From Notospermus geniculatus (Eukaryota; Nemertea; Pilidiophora; Heteronemertea; Lineidae), in contig NMRB01000111.1 of NCBI GenBank assembly GCA_002633025.1, positions 369,606-433,605 of the forward strand: DNA of 64,000 bases, written 5' to 3'. The notes under the pieces were generated by a model. The model had not been told where the DNA came from and did not search any database. It saw nothing but the letters and a program-made list of their open reading frames with translations. This document shows positions 45,926 through 58,936 of the stretch, piece by piece. Each line of letters starts with the position of its first letter. Position 1 is the stretch's first letter. The translations under genes were made by a program, and so were the position numbers.

Positions 45926-47220
45926 TTAGTGTGGGCCTTTCAGAAAGAATATGCTTGCTAGACCTAAAGTCTTCAAACACTGACAGTTCTGTCCGTGAGG
46001 ACATGTTGATGACCTCTTGTTTATCCCCTGACATCCTTGGCACATATTTCTCCAACCTTCAGCAATAGGATTTGAATCTTCTGTCAACTTGATTACCCTT
46101 TCAAATACTGATTACATGTCAACTCTCCAAATTCGTATGATTTATATTTATCTCTGCAATCAGTCAGAGATTGTTCGGTTTCATATCGGCCAGCGTCAGG
46201 CACAATTTGCTTGTATTATCCACAGATATATCTAGTTGGATTATACCATGACAGTCAGGTTGATAAACTTGTCACAACTGAATCGGAGGCTGCAACCTGC
46301 CATTGTTCTCTCAATTCTTTCACCATCTCTCGCAGACTTGCTGAAGGCGGCCAACCAAGTAAGACCATCATCCGTTTCAAGCTGATTGTACAAATCTCAG
46401 GCTCAAAAATAAGCAGATTGTTGCAGGCATAAAAAACTTGCTGACTGGTATCAATAAAATCAGAGTTATTTTGATCCAACTAAAACCTTGCCGGTTTTGG
46501 ATAATCTAGTGCCTGGTCTCACTTTACGCCATGCGAGGCCTGGAATTACCCATTGTGGTTACTCGTTTGATGTCAGTATCTAAGCTTACCTTACCTTCAT
46601 ATCGTATAAAACTTTATCCAGTTTACTTCTCGGATACCTTCTCTCTTTTATCATTTGATGACACTCTCTGGTTTTCTCTCTTGAAATCAATAAGGTTACA
46701 AAGGATGTGATAATGTCCTAAAGCTGAGCTTGAAGACATTTCAAAGGGTCATTAAGCCTGTGCTCTTGTCGGACTTTTTCCTTGGAGTGTATCAACATCA
46801 AACGTGGGCAATTTACATTGGATTGCTTTTGGCATCGAATCAATTGCTTTCTAATGGGGTATAAAAGGTCCATTACAATAAGGATCAAAATAAGGGGGCG
46901 AATACAGCTCATGAGGCTGCCTATACTTTCGTGGAGCCAGGGGCTCATGGAGGGAGTTGTACCAATATCCTGCTTGAAGTGGGAGAGTGGCCATTAAAGA
47001 TAAGGATCAAAGTGGACAAATGAGACAGCTTTGGGCTTTAAGGTGTCATCAGCTTTGAGACTAATGGTTTGCTTCAACTGTCAATGGCATCCTTAGAATG
47101 GCTACTGGGAGATGGTGGGAATATTCTATGAAAGTGCCCCACAAGATTAAGTGTTTGTTTGCCCAGATCACCCCTTGCTTAATACCTGTCACCCTTATAA
47201 GCCATTTCTTAGAAAAAAAA

Positions 47221-47305
47221 CCCAGAGGTGAAACAACCTCTTTCACCTCTGGGATCTCTTCTACATAGCGCCTGAGGAAGACCCCGATTGGGGTCAAAAA
47301 TTTGT
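47221..47305 (+). ncRNA. Copy 2 of hairpin and hammerhead-like block, core altered
   Basis: The hairpin at 47221-47253 and CTGAGGA at 47272-47278 are kept, but the GAAA of copy 1 reads AAAA here. If this were a hammerhead, copy 2 would be inactive. Confidence 0.25.
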
Positions 47306-48024
47306 GAAATATTCGGAGACGACTTTCTGATTTATTGTGTACTGTGTGTCGTTTTTGTGCTGTTTTTTGGATATCTTAGAAAAAAAGATGTCTTTCAAGT
47401 GAAAAAATATCAGGAAGTCTGTTTAAAGAGAATAATAATATCACTCTGTGTTTTTCACTTGTCCTTACCTGTTCAATCCCATCGGGAAAACTAGACCGTG
47501 GGGTGAAATATTGCCATTGTGGATGAGCAAATAGTCCTGCCTCGTGCAACCTTGAGCCAGACTCGGCAAAAAAACGTCGCATTAGTAATTACCTGAATGT
47601 GTTCCAAGCAAACCACAGGAAACACCCCGGGCTGCTTCTACCAAGACACTACCCACCCAGAGGGAGATACCAGTCCACAAAAATTAGCAAGAAAAAATAG
47701 CTTGTCATTCACAATTTCATCCCTTTGGCTCCAATTAGAATGATAACAGGAAAAAAATTACCGAAGCCATGGGCTGTTCTTGAAAATTAACTTGATTTCT
47801 GAAAGTGCTGATGCTGTGGAGTTCTCTTGAGACGTTATTGGCTAAATTATTGGTTTCTTCAATTATATTCAATTGCTCTTTGACCAATTGATATGATCAT
47901 GTCGAAAGCATTTGAGGATCATCAGTCATGAAATGTTGAAATCGACAGAGTGGATGTCAAACGTATCAAGGGAGAATCAAGGATATCATGTCCGTTTCAT
48001 GTCAAGCTGATGGTAATCATCTAA

Positions 48025-48280
48025 AGCAGGCAGGACACCAGGCAAGGTGAGGGCAGCATCGCAAGCAATTTGATCGCCACTGATCTGATCGCCAGCCACA
48101 GCAGACAAGGCGATATTTAAAGTTTGGTTTGTTTGATATTTAGCGATCATCGCAGGGAGAAGATTCCAAGCATCGCTGTCCAGTACACACCTGACATCAA
48201 CAGCGGCTTTGCCTGTTGGCGATGAGATCGCTTACAATATCGCCTGGTGCGTTGCTCGCATAAAAGCCAATGCTATTCCT
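48025..48280. mobile_element. Inverted-repeat element rich in GCGAT (copy 2)
   Basis: Counterpart of 31290-31560 with scattered substitutions; ends approximate. Confidence 0.5.
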
Positions 48281-48956
48281 CTCATTGCTGCTTAAACAAA
48301 TTCTCATGGTCTCAGGTGCGAAAACACGAAAGAAAGAAGATGCCTGATTTGGTTTTCTTTTGAACAAAGACCTAATGAGCCGTTGATCGCCCAGAACGAC
48401 CTGGTAACTCATTCCCTCTCCATTATCAGATCTTAACATGTTCTTGTGAATCAGAGCCTACAAATGAATTTGTCGTGTAAGCTGGTACCATGAACATCAA
48501 ACCCATTATTGTTGCTGAGGAAAGTGACGTTATGGCCATGACCAGATCTCATTGTACTTGACATCGTGGAACAAGCTTTAGCCTACTTGTTATAGTTCTG
48601 GTACAGCTATGGAATGTCTGTTCCCCTTTAAAATTGATTCTATCCGACACAAACCAGAGTGAATGATCGTGACCAAAGTAATCAGAGTTATCTTCTTCTA
48701 GCCACGACTTTGCGGCTTCATCATCGGAGCTTATGTGATGTTTACATTTTATCCGATGACAAATTGGTGAGTGTATGTAGCAGATATTGGAGGGATTACT
48801 GGCTGGTTATGACAACACTTCAGGTGGATAGAGATGGCAGAAAGAAACATGACTGACCACATAATGACCAATCCAAGTCTCGGGTGTGTAATTGATTACT
48901 CTTGTATCATATCTATTACTCCAGAAGAAAAGATGGCATCGTGTATTCAGCCGGTG

Positions 48957-49175
48957 TTCAAGATGGCTGCCATGGAACCCATCTTGGAATTCAAACCATA
49001 TTCAAGATGGCTGCCAAGGTGTTCATTTTGGAATTCTATCCGTGTTCAAGATGGCTGCCATGGAGCCCATCTTGGAACTCAAACCAGTATTCAAGATGGC
49101 TGCCATGGAGTCCATCTTGGAATTCAAACCAGTATTCAAGATGGCTGCTGTGGCACCCATGTTGGAATCCCAGTT
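48957..49175 (+). repeat. 44-45 bp tandem array of YY1-like sites (copy 2)
   Basis: Same five-unit structure as 32241-32462. The CAAGATGGCTGC core is unchanged in all five units, although flanking bases differ (for example CCAAGG for CCATGG in unit two). Confidence 0.85.
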
Positions 49176-49854
49176 TGCTTTGTGCGAGCTTCTAGTTGAG
49201 TTTGGGTGGGTGATAGTTTGTGTCTTCTTCCCCAGTCCAGCAGGTGGGGCTCAGCCTCAGAGTTTGGGTCTGGTGATGTGTTTTCTGCAGCGGAGTTGCC
49301 CATATACATGTAGATAGAGAGCCATCTTGCACGAAAAACTCATGTGGAAGAGCGCCTTTAACTACACACAACTCAGTATAGGTTTCTAATAAAAAACAGT
49401 CAAGATCAGCCGAACCGGATTAAGAACTGAAGTTTTTCGACGATCTTAACTCGCAAGTTTGTGGCATCAGCTGTCAATGAACAACGCTAGCACCTTTTTA
49501 TTTCCTATTCACAACTAGAAAATATAGAATTTTTGAAAAAATCAACCTTCGCTGTATAAAAAACATGACAATATCGACTGTTCCCGCACAAAGGTGTGGA
49601 GAACAAACATCACCTGGTGTTCTCATCTTGGATTTCAGGTTGGGAAGGTTTTTTAAACCATTAGTTTGATCCCTTGTTTCCCTTGTTGCAAGGGTTATAC
49701 TAGGGTTTCATCCCGCTTACTGTCGTTTCACATAAGGCCTGGAACATGATATACCTTTTTATATGGCTTCTTTTGTTACGGTGTCAGGTGAAACGAATCC
49801 TGAGAGAGTGGTGAAAGCTAGTATCAATAAAAATCAAGGTGATCTCCAAAAATG

Positions 49855-50395
49855 GTGTCTCCAGTAGAGTTATTCATAATCCTTACCTTGATCAAGAAGG
49901 GGTAGTTCCCGTTGTTCTCACTAATTGTAGCTAAAACCCCTATAGGGGCATCCTTGCACAACAGGGTTTTACCTCGCTCCTCTTCATCGACGGCAAGTGT
50001 ATGAAGAGGAGCGAGACTAAAGCCCTTCTGTGGGAAGATGCTATAGATGATGCCTTTGGACATTGTGGGCGGTGATTGTGAGAGGCCATTGAGAAGCCCT
50101 CTTAAGATGACCAGCGTGGATCCATTCCATCATCTCAGCTCCTCAAGGGAGGTAGACCTTCAGTTATTCATAATCCTGACCTTGATAACAGGGGCTAGTT
50201 CCCCTACATTTTACTCGCTGTAGTTAAGACCCCTTTGTGATGCCTTCGGGCATGGTCATGTGGTGGGTGTGATCTTTGAATGGCCATTGAGAAGGCCCTG
50301 ATAACCTGAGGACAGTTTTAAGATGACCAACATGGATCCTTTCATCATCTGCTCCACAGGCAAGTGAGACCTTCACCTTGCTAGAAGATTACAGT
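49855..50395 (+). repeat. Two tandem units (copy 2)
   Basis: Counterpart of 33655-34190. The second unit is shortened around 50160. Confidence 0.75.
49949..50040 (+). mobile_element. Palindromic MITE family, copy 6 (duplicate of copy 5)
   Basis: Same insertion as 33740-33831, carried by the large duplication. Target repeats have drifted (CTATAGGGG / CTATAGATG). Confidence 0.88.
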
Positions 50396-50751
50396 TGGAA
50401 GATGTTCCATGTCCTTGGATCTTGCATAATAGAAATCATGCCCCATTACCTTGACTGGAATGTCTTCGATAAGGAAATTATATTTTCCTTGTTGAGCACT
50501 TATCATTGATTTAGATTCACATTTCCCGTTCATTAATGATGCATTTCTCAATCAGGATTTCCATGTGGTATTGTATGTATGAGGAAGAACTGCCTACATC
50601 AACAGCTGCTTCACCTTAGCTCTCGTCAATTACCTCAGCAGAATCGGAGCTTAAAGGGATAACTACCCTCTTTCCTTTACCTATCTTCCCTAAGTAATGG
50701 AAGTGAACGATAGCCACTTATCTTGGCCTTTGCTCCACATTATACCACTAC

Positions 50752-50840
50752 TGGATGGATAGATGTATGGATGGATGGATGGACTGATGGATAAATGGGT
50801 GGATGGATGGACAGAAGGATGGATGGTTGGACAGACGTAC
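50752..50840 (+). repeat. TGGA-type microsatellite (copy 2)
   Basis: Impure GGAT/GGAC repeats, shorter than the counterpart at 34548-34675. Confidence 0.9.
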
Positions 50841-51127
50841 ATTTATTGATGATAACTCGTTTACAAGAGTATGTACATACAAAAGAGCTGAAGCCAGATG
50901 GCATTTTGTGCCCTAAATTCATCAAAAGTAGATGTACAAGTAAGCCTATGGCAGAAAGGAGGAGGCAAAGAGAGGAAAGAGCCAATACAAATTGGAATTG
51001 TTTGGTCATGGCAGCAACTTGAGCAAAGATGTTCTAAATCATTCATGCACCAGACAACAAGAAGTGTGTCCTTCTAGTCCTGCTTGATACAAGTGCAGCT
51101 TTTGATACTGCTAATTGTGCTGGGTTA

Positions 51128-51366
51128 AGGGCCGATTTGACGGGCGTTTACATCGCGGCGATTTTAACGCGGTTGGCGATATCGCATCCAAAACGCCCGT
51201 CAAAACCCCTAAAACGCCAACAGCGGGTGGCATCGCCAACGAGAGAAAAAAGCCATGGTAAAACTCGATCAACAGTCGATCGACCTACGGAGCGATATCC
51301 CTTTTTACTGAGCGTTGAAAAAGTGGCGATTATCGCGGCGATAAAAACGCCCGTCAAAACGGCCCT
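51128..51366. mobile_element. PIF/Harbinger-type MITE with TTA target duplication (copy 2 only)
   Basis: The 239-bp element starts AGGGCCGATTTGACGGGCGT and ends CGCCCGTCAAAACGGCCCT. TTA lies on both sides (51125-51127 and 51367-51369). The interior is CpG-rich with ATCGCGGCGAT near both ends. The 3-bp TTA target is characteristic of PIF/Harbinger elements. It is absent from the matching place in copy 1 (about 34946). Confidence 0.82.
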
Positions 51367-51391
51367 TTAGGGTTTAATAGGGGTAGTCACA

Positions 51392-51410
51392 GGGTTAGGG
51401 TTAGGGTTAA
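51392..51410 (+). repeat. Interstitial telomere-like TTAGGG tract
   Basis: Three consecutive GGGTTA units lie between the MITE and the resumed RT relic. Copy 1 lacks this tract. Confidence 0.8.
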
Positions 51411-53324
51411 TCGTACTGGGTTACTTGAAAGGCTCTCTGCGGGTGTGTCCTGAACTGCCCTGGGGTGGTGCTGGGATAGATATCAGGAAGTGTGTGTTGG
51501 AAACAGGACAGAGACCAATGCAGTTGGTAGGTGACACATACTACTAACTTCGTGATACAGGATTCAAATGGTGTGCTCATTACCTCATTGTCAATTTCAA
51601 AAGGCTTGGTCATTACCATTACCAATTTCCTGCCGTCTTTCTCTTCCCTTTTCAGCATTCTCTGACGATTTGTCTCATCTTGTCCTGCTTTGGTGACAAA
51701 ACTATGTAATCACTCAGTGGATTTGCTTTACGTTCCCAGACAACTGGACCTCGTGCCTTCCCTCATGTTCGCAGGTTTCAGTATTCTTGAAGAGAAGCTG
51801 TTGTTAGTTTGGTTATCAGGAGACACTATTCTAGGAGTCCTGTTTCTGAACTTCTCTGAGAAGAAGAAAAGAAGACATGAAATTAGTGATCCCTTTAAGG
51901 GTAACTACATCAGGATCTCATCTCTCTAAGGCCAAGCTTGATCCTGTGACTATTCCTCCAGCCAAGATGATTGGACATTAAGCTAGTAATGGGTCTTCAT
52001 GCTATTTCATGGCCGGTTGAATGATTGTTAGATTGGCCATGTGTCGTGGCCGGATACGACGGAATGAACTACATCATATTGTCATTTGATTTGAAGGCGA
52101 GTAATTTAGATGGACACAAAGGAAGTGTGGCGCTGAGTCAGTCCGCTGGTCATCTTCCGTGATCTGATAATGATGCTAGTCGGTTGATGTATCAGACAGG
52201 AAATCTTTTTGCTTGGCGAGCCGACATTTTCTGACAGTCTGTGCTGAAGTTTCCCACTTCGTCAATTAATTGTTGTGTCAGTGTACTGAGATCCTGAAAT
52301 GCTTTCTTCAACTTTTTCTGCCTTTTCCTGATGGCAAAGGCAGGAAAAGGTGTTCAGGTGAACACCTACGCTGTTACTTTTTCGTGTTAGATATTTTCTG
52401 AGCTGGCTTATTGTGCGGCATGAAATTAAGTCTTTGGTTAGGTTTTTGGATGTGAATGCAGCATTATTGCTCTTGTTGTTTTACCAGCAAGGTTAATTAG
52501 AAAAGTGAGATTATGGTGTTTTATTGGTTGCTTCCTGCCAGATGAAATGTCACATTTTAGCTATTACCATGATCTAATGGAGGCATCGCATGACAAATTG
52601 CGAACTCTGATGATTTTTTAATCTTGATGCAATGGTCAGCATGTCCACCTGTCTTTTAAATTATCCCAAGAAAAAGAGGCAAGGCAATTATGGTTGAGAA
52701 ACAAGAAGCCATAGAACTCTAATTAGAGTGAACTTGATGGAACTGCCTCATGTCACGCTCTGTGCACTTTTAAACAGGAGGTCATCCATCCTTATGGTAA
52801 AACAGCTGGACTCGGTCACACCAACTTCATCAGTCTATGTTAATTGGAAGGAAATTCTCAAATCAGGAACATTGACTAACTCGAAGGAATGGTGACTTCT
52901 TGTAGCAGGCTGCTGCTAGGCTTAGGCCTGTGATCTACATTTTCAAACTTCTGTTTCTAGTGTCAAGTATGAAGAACTTAGTGCCTGCCAAAAAGATCCA
53001 CCAAGTGCATCCACCTTCAGATGTCCTCAGATTAATTTCAAGCACTTTTCTTGGTCCTCCCTTGGCAGGAATCACACCCCTTGGAGCAGGTTATGTCAAT
53101 ACAAGACAAATGAGGACCCATCCGATTATAACCCAGTTGACATGACATTCCTCTCAAGTGTTCCTCTTGGGGACTGAAATAATTACACTGCTGGCTTCTC
53201 CTAATGAAGTCAGAAGAGTTACATTGATTTCTGACTTGTTGGAGAAGTGAAGGGCCCCATCAGGATCTGAGGTGTGTCCAACGCGATGATGATACATTGA
53301 TTCCTTTCTGAGCAGATGTTTGAA

Positions 53325-53830
53325 GACTGTATTTCAGATGTTGGCTATAAGATATCAAAAAGTCGTGAGACCAGTCACTGATCATCAGCGATGTTGGCAA
53401 AAAGATATCAAATGCCTGAGGCCGGTCACTTAAGTGACATCAGATGTTGGCAAGGAGTTTTATCAAAGTCCTGAGACCGGTCACTGAAGTGACCTTAGAG
53501 ATGTTGGCAGGAAGATATCAAAAGCCTGAGACTAGTCACTTAAGTGACATCTGAGACATCAAGAGGCCCGAGTCCGGTGTAATCAGAGATGTTGGCAAGA
53601 AGTTATCAACTCAGTGATATTGGCAGAAAGATATCAAAAGCCTGATACCAAGGTCTGAGACCGGTGGTCATCGGAGATGTTGGCAGAAAGATATCAAATG
53701 GCTTCGACCAAAATGACGATGGAGATCTTTATTGTCAATAAGATATCAAAGGCCCGAGACTGACGTCATCGAAGATGATGGGATCAACTGTGCCCAGTGA
53801 CAGGAGAGATGTGGGCAATAAGAAATGAAA
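53325..53830 (+). repeat. Degenerate ~55-65 bp tandem repeat (copy 2)
   Basis: Counterpart of 36840-37260, with changed unit number and order (GATGTTGGCAGAAAGATATC and GAGACCGGTCACT blocks). Confidence 0.8.
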
Positions 53831-55655
53831 ACCTCATTGAATTGAGCTGATCGCTCTGCTCTGTTGAGTCAGCAAGGAGTTTTATGTGCTGCGAGTCTGT
53901 TCTTTGTAGTGTGCCTTTAATAAACTGACTTGAGACACCGTTTGTGAGTTAACATTTTATGCCTGAAGAAAAGGAACGCGGAGGCAGTACTGATGAAGAG
54001 CTCGAGGGTGAATTCACTTGAAATGTAGGAGTTCTTTCAGTTGGTCGGGTTGTTGGAAAATCTCTTGCAAAAAGCTTGCAACACATTTTACGCACTGATG
54101 CATTCATGTTGTAAATAATATATTGTCCCTTTCTTCATTTCCCACACATAACCAAAGAGTTTTGTGACAACGGCGCTGTCGAAATAATGTTTGTCCTGAA
54201 AAACAACAAAATGTTGTCCAACCAGTTTTTGGCCGATGGCGATGCGGAGGAATAGGTGGTGTGCCAGAATCACCAATTGTTGCTGTAACAAAACGTTTTG
54301 ATGAAAGCAGAAGCTCCATGCTTATATTGTTGTTTTTCCTTTGTGTAAATATGTATCATTTTGTGACAGCTCGAAGGCATTTGTTGTTATTTTCTATTGT
54401 TTGCACCGATACAAGAGCAGTTACACTGAGTCATGCAGCAGGTATTGTCCACAAAGTTCTGTTCTGCTTTCCATCTCTAATTCCTGCCAATTGTAAAAAC
54501 ATCTTCAAACTTTTTTTTCGCTGATGCTAGCAGCCCACCTACATGACCTATCTAAGTTACACCTCCGATCACTGTAATGGACTTGGCGTAGCAATTATAG
54601 CATGGTCACAATCATTTTCAAATATTCTTTACCCTCCACTGGATTTTCAGCACAAAGTTCCTCTCAGTGAAAAGCCTCAGTGGTAACTTGGGAAAGGTGT
54701 GTTTCTTTTAGCTCAGAGTTGATGCAAGCATTCTGAAAAGAAGAAAACTTTGGTCAACTTCAGTTCAATGGTAACTTCTCTCTTCCTTGAATGTTGCTTT
54801 GACGCTAGTGTGTGACGTTTCTTTATACTTTCTTCCACTGGCAAGATCAGATATTTGGAAATGCACTCTTTCCAGCTTGGTTTGCTCCTCTATTTTATGT
54901 TCATTCCACAGAAGCAGTTTTCAGTGTTCACCGGCATATGGTCAACTATAGTCGCAACATCTCTATAAGATTTTGTTAGAGGTATCCTTAGTGTGAACAA
55001 AGCTAAGACACGCCCATGGAAATCTCAGTGAGATCGTCTCTGCGAGCCATGTTTGTGGGCTGAAGCCTTGATGCATGACCTCATCTCAGCGTGCTTCTCC
55101 AGAACATGGCTGTCAGATCCCTTCTCTCCTTGATTTCTAAGCATGCCATAGGAAAGTTGCTGAACTGTGAAATTAGCATATTCCATGTATTTACAGTTAT
55201 TTCATGTCAACCATCTCCAGGGCTTCACTCTATGGTTTCAATTACAAACGTTTAAAAAAATCATGCCATCACGCAATAATCAATGATATGATACAACTAT
55301 AAACAATCACATGACTGTAAACCTCAATTACGCGTCAATAAAACATATCGTTTTGTGCGGCGGTTTGATTTCAATCAGAGTGATCTGGTGGTACACGTCC
55401 TTGTGACTATAAAGGTAAGGTTACAATAATGGGTGTGACTGGTCAGGAGGCAGATCTGAGGAAAGCGATGGTGAAAATAGTTTGAAACACACTTTTCATA
55501 CAATAAACTGTTAGCACACATGCAATTTCATGTCTGCATGATTGGGAATGGTGTCTGGGAGCCATGTTGTGGAGACTATTGAAATCCTAATGGTTGCAGT
55601 TTCACATGTTTTGACGGCCAATATGGCGGCATCATGTCATCATGGAAATGTGATG

Positions 55656-55743
55656 TCACGTGAAGAACCTCTACTGATGAAATCACTAGAACTGTGGTGT
55701 CACGTGAAGAACCTCTATCGATGAAATCACTAGAACTGTGGTC
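55656..55743 (+). repeat. 44-bp tandem duplication specific to copy 2
   Basis: TCACGTGAAGAACCTCTA starts two near-identical 44-base units here; copy 1 has one unit. Confidence 0.9.
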
Positions 55744-56835
55744 ATTCTATCAAGCGACATGCTTTCTTTTATGGAAAAATCACACACAAATGATTCCTTC
55801 ATTGACATCAATAAAGCATGTCTTGTCTGAGTGTGTGAGAACCTGTGAATCGCTCCAGGTAATGGTGTAGGGTCGTTAAAGTCTTTCACTTGGTTGAATA
55901 CATCGGGCACTTTACCACCATTCTCTAAGACACGCTCCACCATCGAATGCCAAATGAAGCGAAACATCTTTTCACGGTTGCTGAAGCAAAGGTGTTCATG
56001 AGTTCAAAGTGGATGACCCTGTGAACTTGTAACTTGCTTCTTCATCACGATGTTACATTAATTTGGATGTAAAACACTGAAAGAATTTGCATTTAGTCAC
56101 TGAAACTGCCTTGTTGCAGTCTTAATTTGGATGGAATGATAAGAAATAAAATCTGTGTGTGGGTTTTCAGTGTCCCCAGAGGACATCAGCAATGCAGGTA
56201 CTTCAGTTTTGTTGAACCTTTTTACTTCAGGGTCTTCGTGGACAAAAATGATGCAAACATTGGACTTGATCACATAACAAATGCTCTTGGTAGAGTATCA
56301 GAAGAAATAGACCTCTTCTCTCTGAAACGTTGAGACTGAGCAGTGCTATCTTGATGATGCGCCATCCCTCATCGCCCTTGTCTCCCTTTATCAATCATTG
56401 GCTATTGACAGAACAAATATATCCATATCCGTAGCCCATCTTGGTCAGAATGGACCGTAATTAGATCCGAGGCTAACTAATTGACAGATTGTTTGCGTTG
56501 CTCCATTTTCCATCAGCTAATTCAACAGACTAAGTGACTTTTTCACTGACTTCATTATAAGTGCTCCTGGCTTCTTCATTTGCCACTTGGTAGTGGTTGC
56601 CTTGCCTGGGGTGAGATTTTTTTTCACTCTGGATGATGACATTCGTTTAAAAGCTTTGAAATTTGCACGAGTTTCTGCTCTTTTTATCTCTAACATCTTC
56701 AGGATCTGAATATACAGTTTCTGGAAATTTAACTTTTAAGGGCTTCCAGCAACGAACAAATGCTGTTCTTAGGAAAGAGGCCCATCTCCATATTTGAGAG
56801 ATATGTTTGGTTAACTCTTCATGGAGATGCCACCT

Positions 56836-56919
56836 TAGAGACGTACTTCGAGGATGTCGAAGATGTACGTAGTAGATGTACTTAGAGATGAACGTAGTAG
56901 ATGTACTTAGAGACGTAGA
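56836..56919 (+). repeat. Contracted GATGTACTTAGAG minisatellite (copy 2)
   Basis: About three units remain of the array that spans about 430 bases in copy 1. Confidence 0.9.
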
Positions 56920-57790
56920 CCTCATGTTCTCAGTGGCCGAAATCAGGTTTGGACTTGTGGGGAATAACTGCAAGTTGAATCCATGATGTGATGTTTGGAG
57001 AGATGTTTTGAGCACATATTTCCGCCTTTCCTCTTAATAAATGACTTGCACAAACATGTCATCACCAACTTCATCAAGTCATCCATGAGGGCAAACATAG
57101 ATGGAGCCTATTAACCAAATTCTCCGATTCCCTGAATAGACCCATGTTGAAGTATCTCCCCTAGTGTGAATAATACAAGTCAAGTTGTCCTGGAAATCAC
57201 CATTTGAAAAAAACTAATATGTGCACACGTATTTCATAATCCAATATCTGACTTGGTCTGCTGATGAAAATGGGTGAAGGGTTTTTGCTGTGAAAGATAT
57301 AATTTTCTTTCCCAATATTTAGGTCAGTTTCTTGTCCGATACTTGGATCGGTGATTTCAGGGGCAAAATGATCATTTCTCATTACAAAATCAGGTGGTAG
57401 TGTTTGTAATTTGCAAAAATTATGATATTTTCAGTCAGTTTTGAATTCTTTATACGACATGACTAGTTTCAGGTGCTAGTCGTTAAGTTCAAGGTACATC
57501 ATATGCGGATACTTTGTCTATCAGGAGAAAGGTCCCCTCTGTCAGAGGATAATGGAGTATACAACAAGTCTTACCAGCGAAATAACCCCAACACCAATCC
57601 CTTTTCGAGCATTGCCATTTTATCTGGTCTATTTGAGAACTACCTGATGTTTTGTATCCACGAGATCGCATGCCTCAGCCTTGGTTAGCGATTCGAGCTA
57701 CCCTTGCCAAATGATCTCCTCAAAATATGACAATTCATCACGCAATGTCATCCTGATCAATTCCATCAACGTTGTCACGACATAATGAGA

Positions 57791-58200
57791 TATTTTGATG
57801 ATGAAATTAAATGGAAAATATAGCTATTGGATTCAGCCCTGCAGAATTATTATCTGATTCTAGTCTTCAGCTCTGCAAGGTGTTTTGTTTGATCCAGTGA
57901 AAACCAACATTCAAGGTTTCGACTTGAAAAGCCTGATCATAAACATCCTGAACTGGTAGCATGCATGGAAGCCTCAGTGCGGTCATCTCTGAGAGCCATG
58001 TCTGAGCTGGAACATATGTGCTACCTCATCTCTGAGAGCCATGTCTGTGAGCTGAAACATGTGTGCTACCTGATCTCTGAGAGCCATGTCTGTGAGCTGA
58101 AGTGAAACAGGTGTGCTACCTCATCTCTGAGGGCTGAAACATGTGTGCTACCTCATCTCTCAGGGCTGAAACATGTGCTACCTCATCTCAGCAAGTTTTA
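57791..58200 (+). repeat. Copy 2-specific segment with ~45-bp repeats
   Basis: About 290 bases (57791-58083) absent from copy 1: first unique AT-rich text, then units of GAGAGCCATGTCTGTGAGCT and GAAACATGTGTGCTACC. It then joins the array shared with copy 1. Confidence 0.8.
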
Positions 58201-58588
58201 TGTCTGTGACACAACTCAAGATAAGATTTCCCACATTTCTCACAGGCACGGATTTTGATATGTGCTGCCGCCCTTAGATTATGTGTTTACCGGGAAAATA
58301 TATCTGAAGTTCATCCCTGGAAACTGAGTCTCCACCGGAAAGCTTTGATTTCGTCCTTGAGTGGGTGCAGCTTAGTGAGTAATGTATGAAATTGCCTGAG
58401 ATTCTCCATTTCTCCGTATTACCTGCTAAAATTGGCATCACGGTGTCCATAAATTCACATAGGACTAGGTTACGAAGCATAAAATTGATAACTGTCCATC
58501 TCATCAGCATCTGATGATATGGATCCTTTGATGAGATTCTGGTTGAGAAGTCTGTGAAGAATGCCTAACTGATCCACTTTGGCCAAGT

Positions 58589-58936
58589 CTCTCTAATCAA
58601 AGACAAGATAATAGAATGATGATATCTGAAGCTTATCACTCTGTCAGCCGGAAATTGACCAAGTCATCATTACCTTTCTTTGGTGACACTCCTCAGAGGA
58701 AAAGAGGGTCTTGGATCTCCAGTCCTTTGTTGACCCGAATTGGATCGTTACGTCGATAAATGAACTTGCCAACTTTGTTGTATATCTGGTCCTGGAAGCT
58801 GCCACGGCTTTTCAGCTTCCTTCTTTCCATTTCCGCCTGAGTATCTGTCTGCCATGGATGGTAAGCTGATGGATTTTGGCCAGTTGCCCCTTGAGGATTT
58901 ACAGAAACAGTTCATGCCCTCCAGAAGGGCAAATAG
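58589..58936. other. Unique DNA after the duplication
   Basis: No firm gene is found. On the minus strand an acceptor-like ACTCAG near 58848 is followed by an open stretch to about 58705 whose codons look coding, ending in TGA. I recognise no domain and treat it as a hint only. Confidence 0.3.

Larger units (their letters stand above)
51053..51532 (+). pseudogene. Reverse transcriptase relic split by a MITE (copy 2)
   Basis: The LINE palm motif (LLDTSAAFDT) is read up to about 51117. The relic is then interrupted by a 239-bp inverted-repeat element and a TTAGGG tract, and resumes at about 51413 (GLLERL and onward). Copy 1 shows the uninterrupted form at 34878-35072. Stops and frame changes confirm that it is dead. 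Confidence 0.85.
42048..58588 (+). repeat. Large direct duplication, copy 2 (16,541 bp)
   Basis: Head-to-tail with copy 1; one extra base (A at 42047) separates them. It starts GGCCTTTGTACATTTCAAAT and ends TTGGCCAAGT before unique CTCTCTAATC. Specific to this copy are the MITE and telomere-like tract at 51128-51410, a minisatellite expansion at 45489-45925, a 44-bp local duplication at 55656-55743 and about 290 bases at 57791-58083. No gene with a recognisable product was found. Confidence 0.95.
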
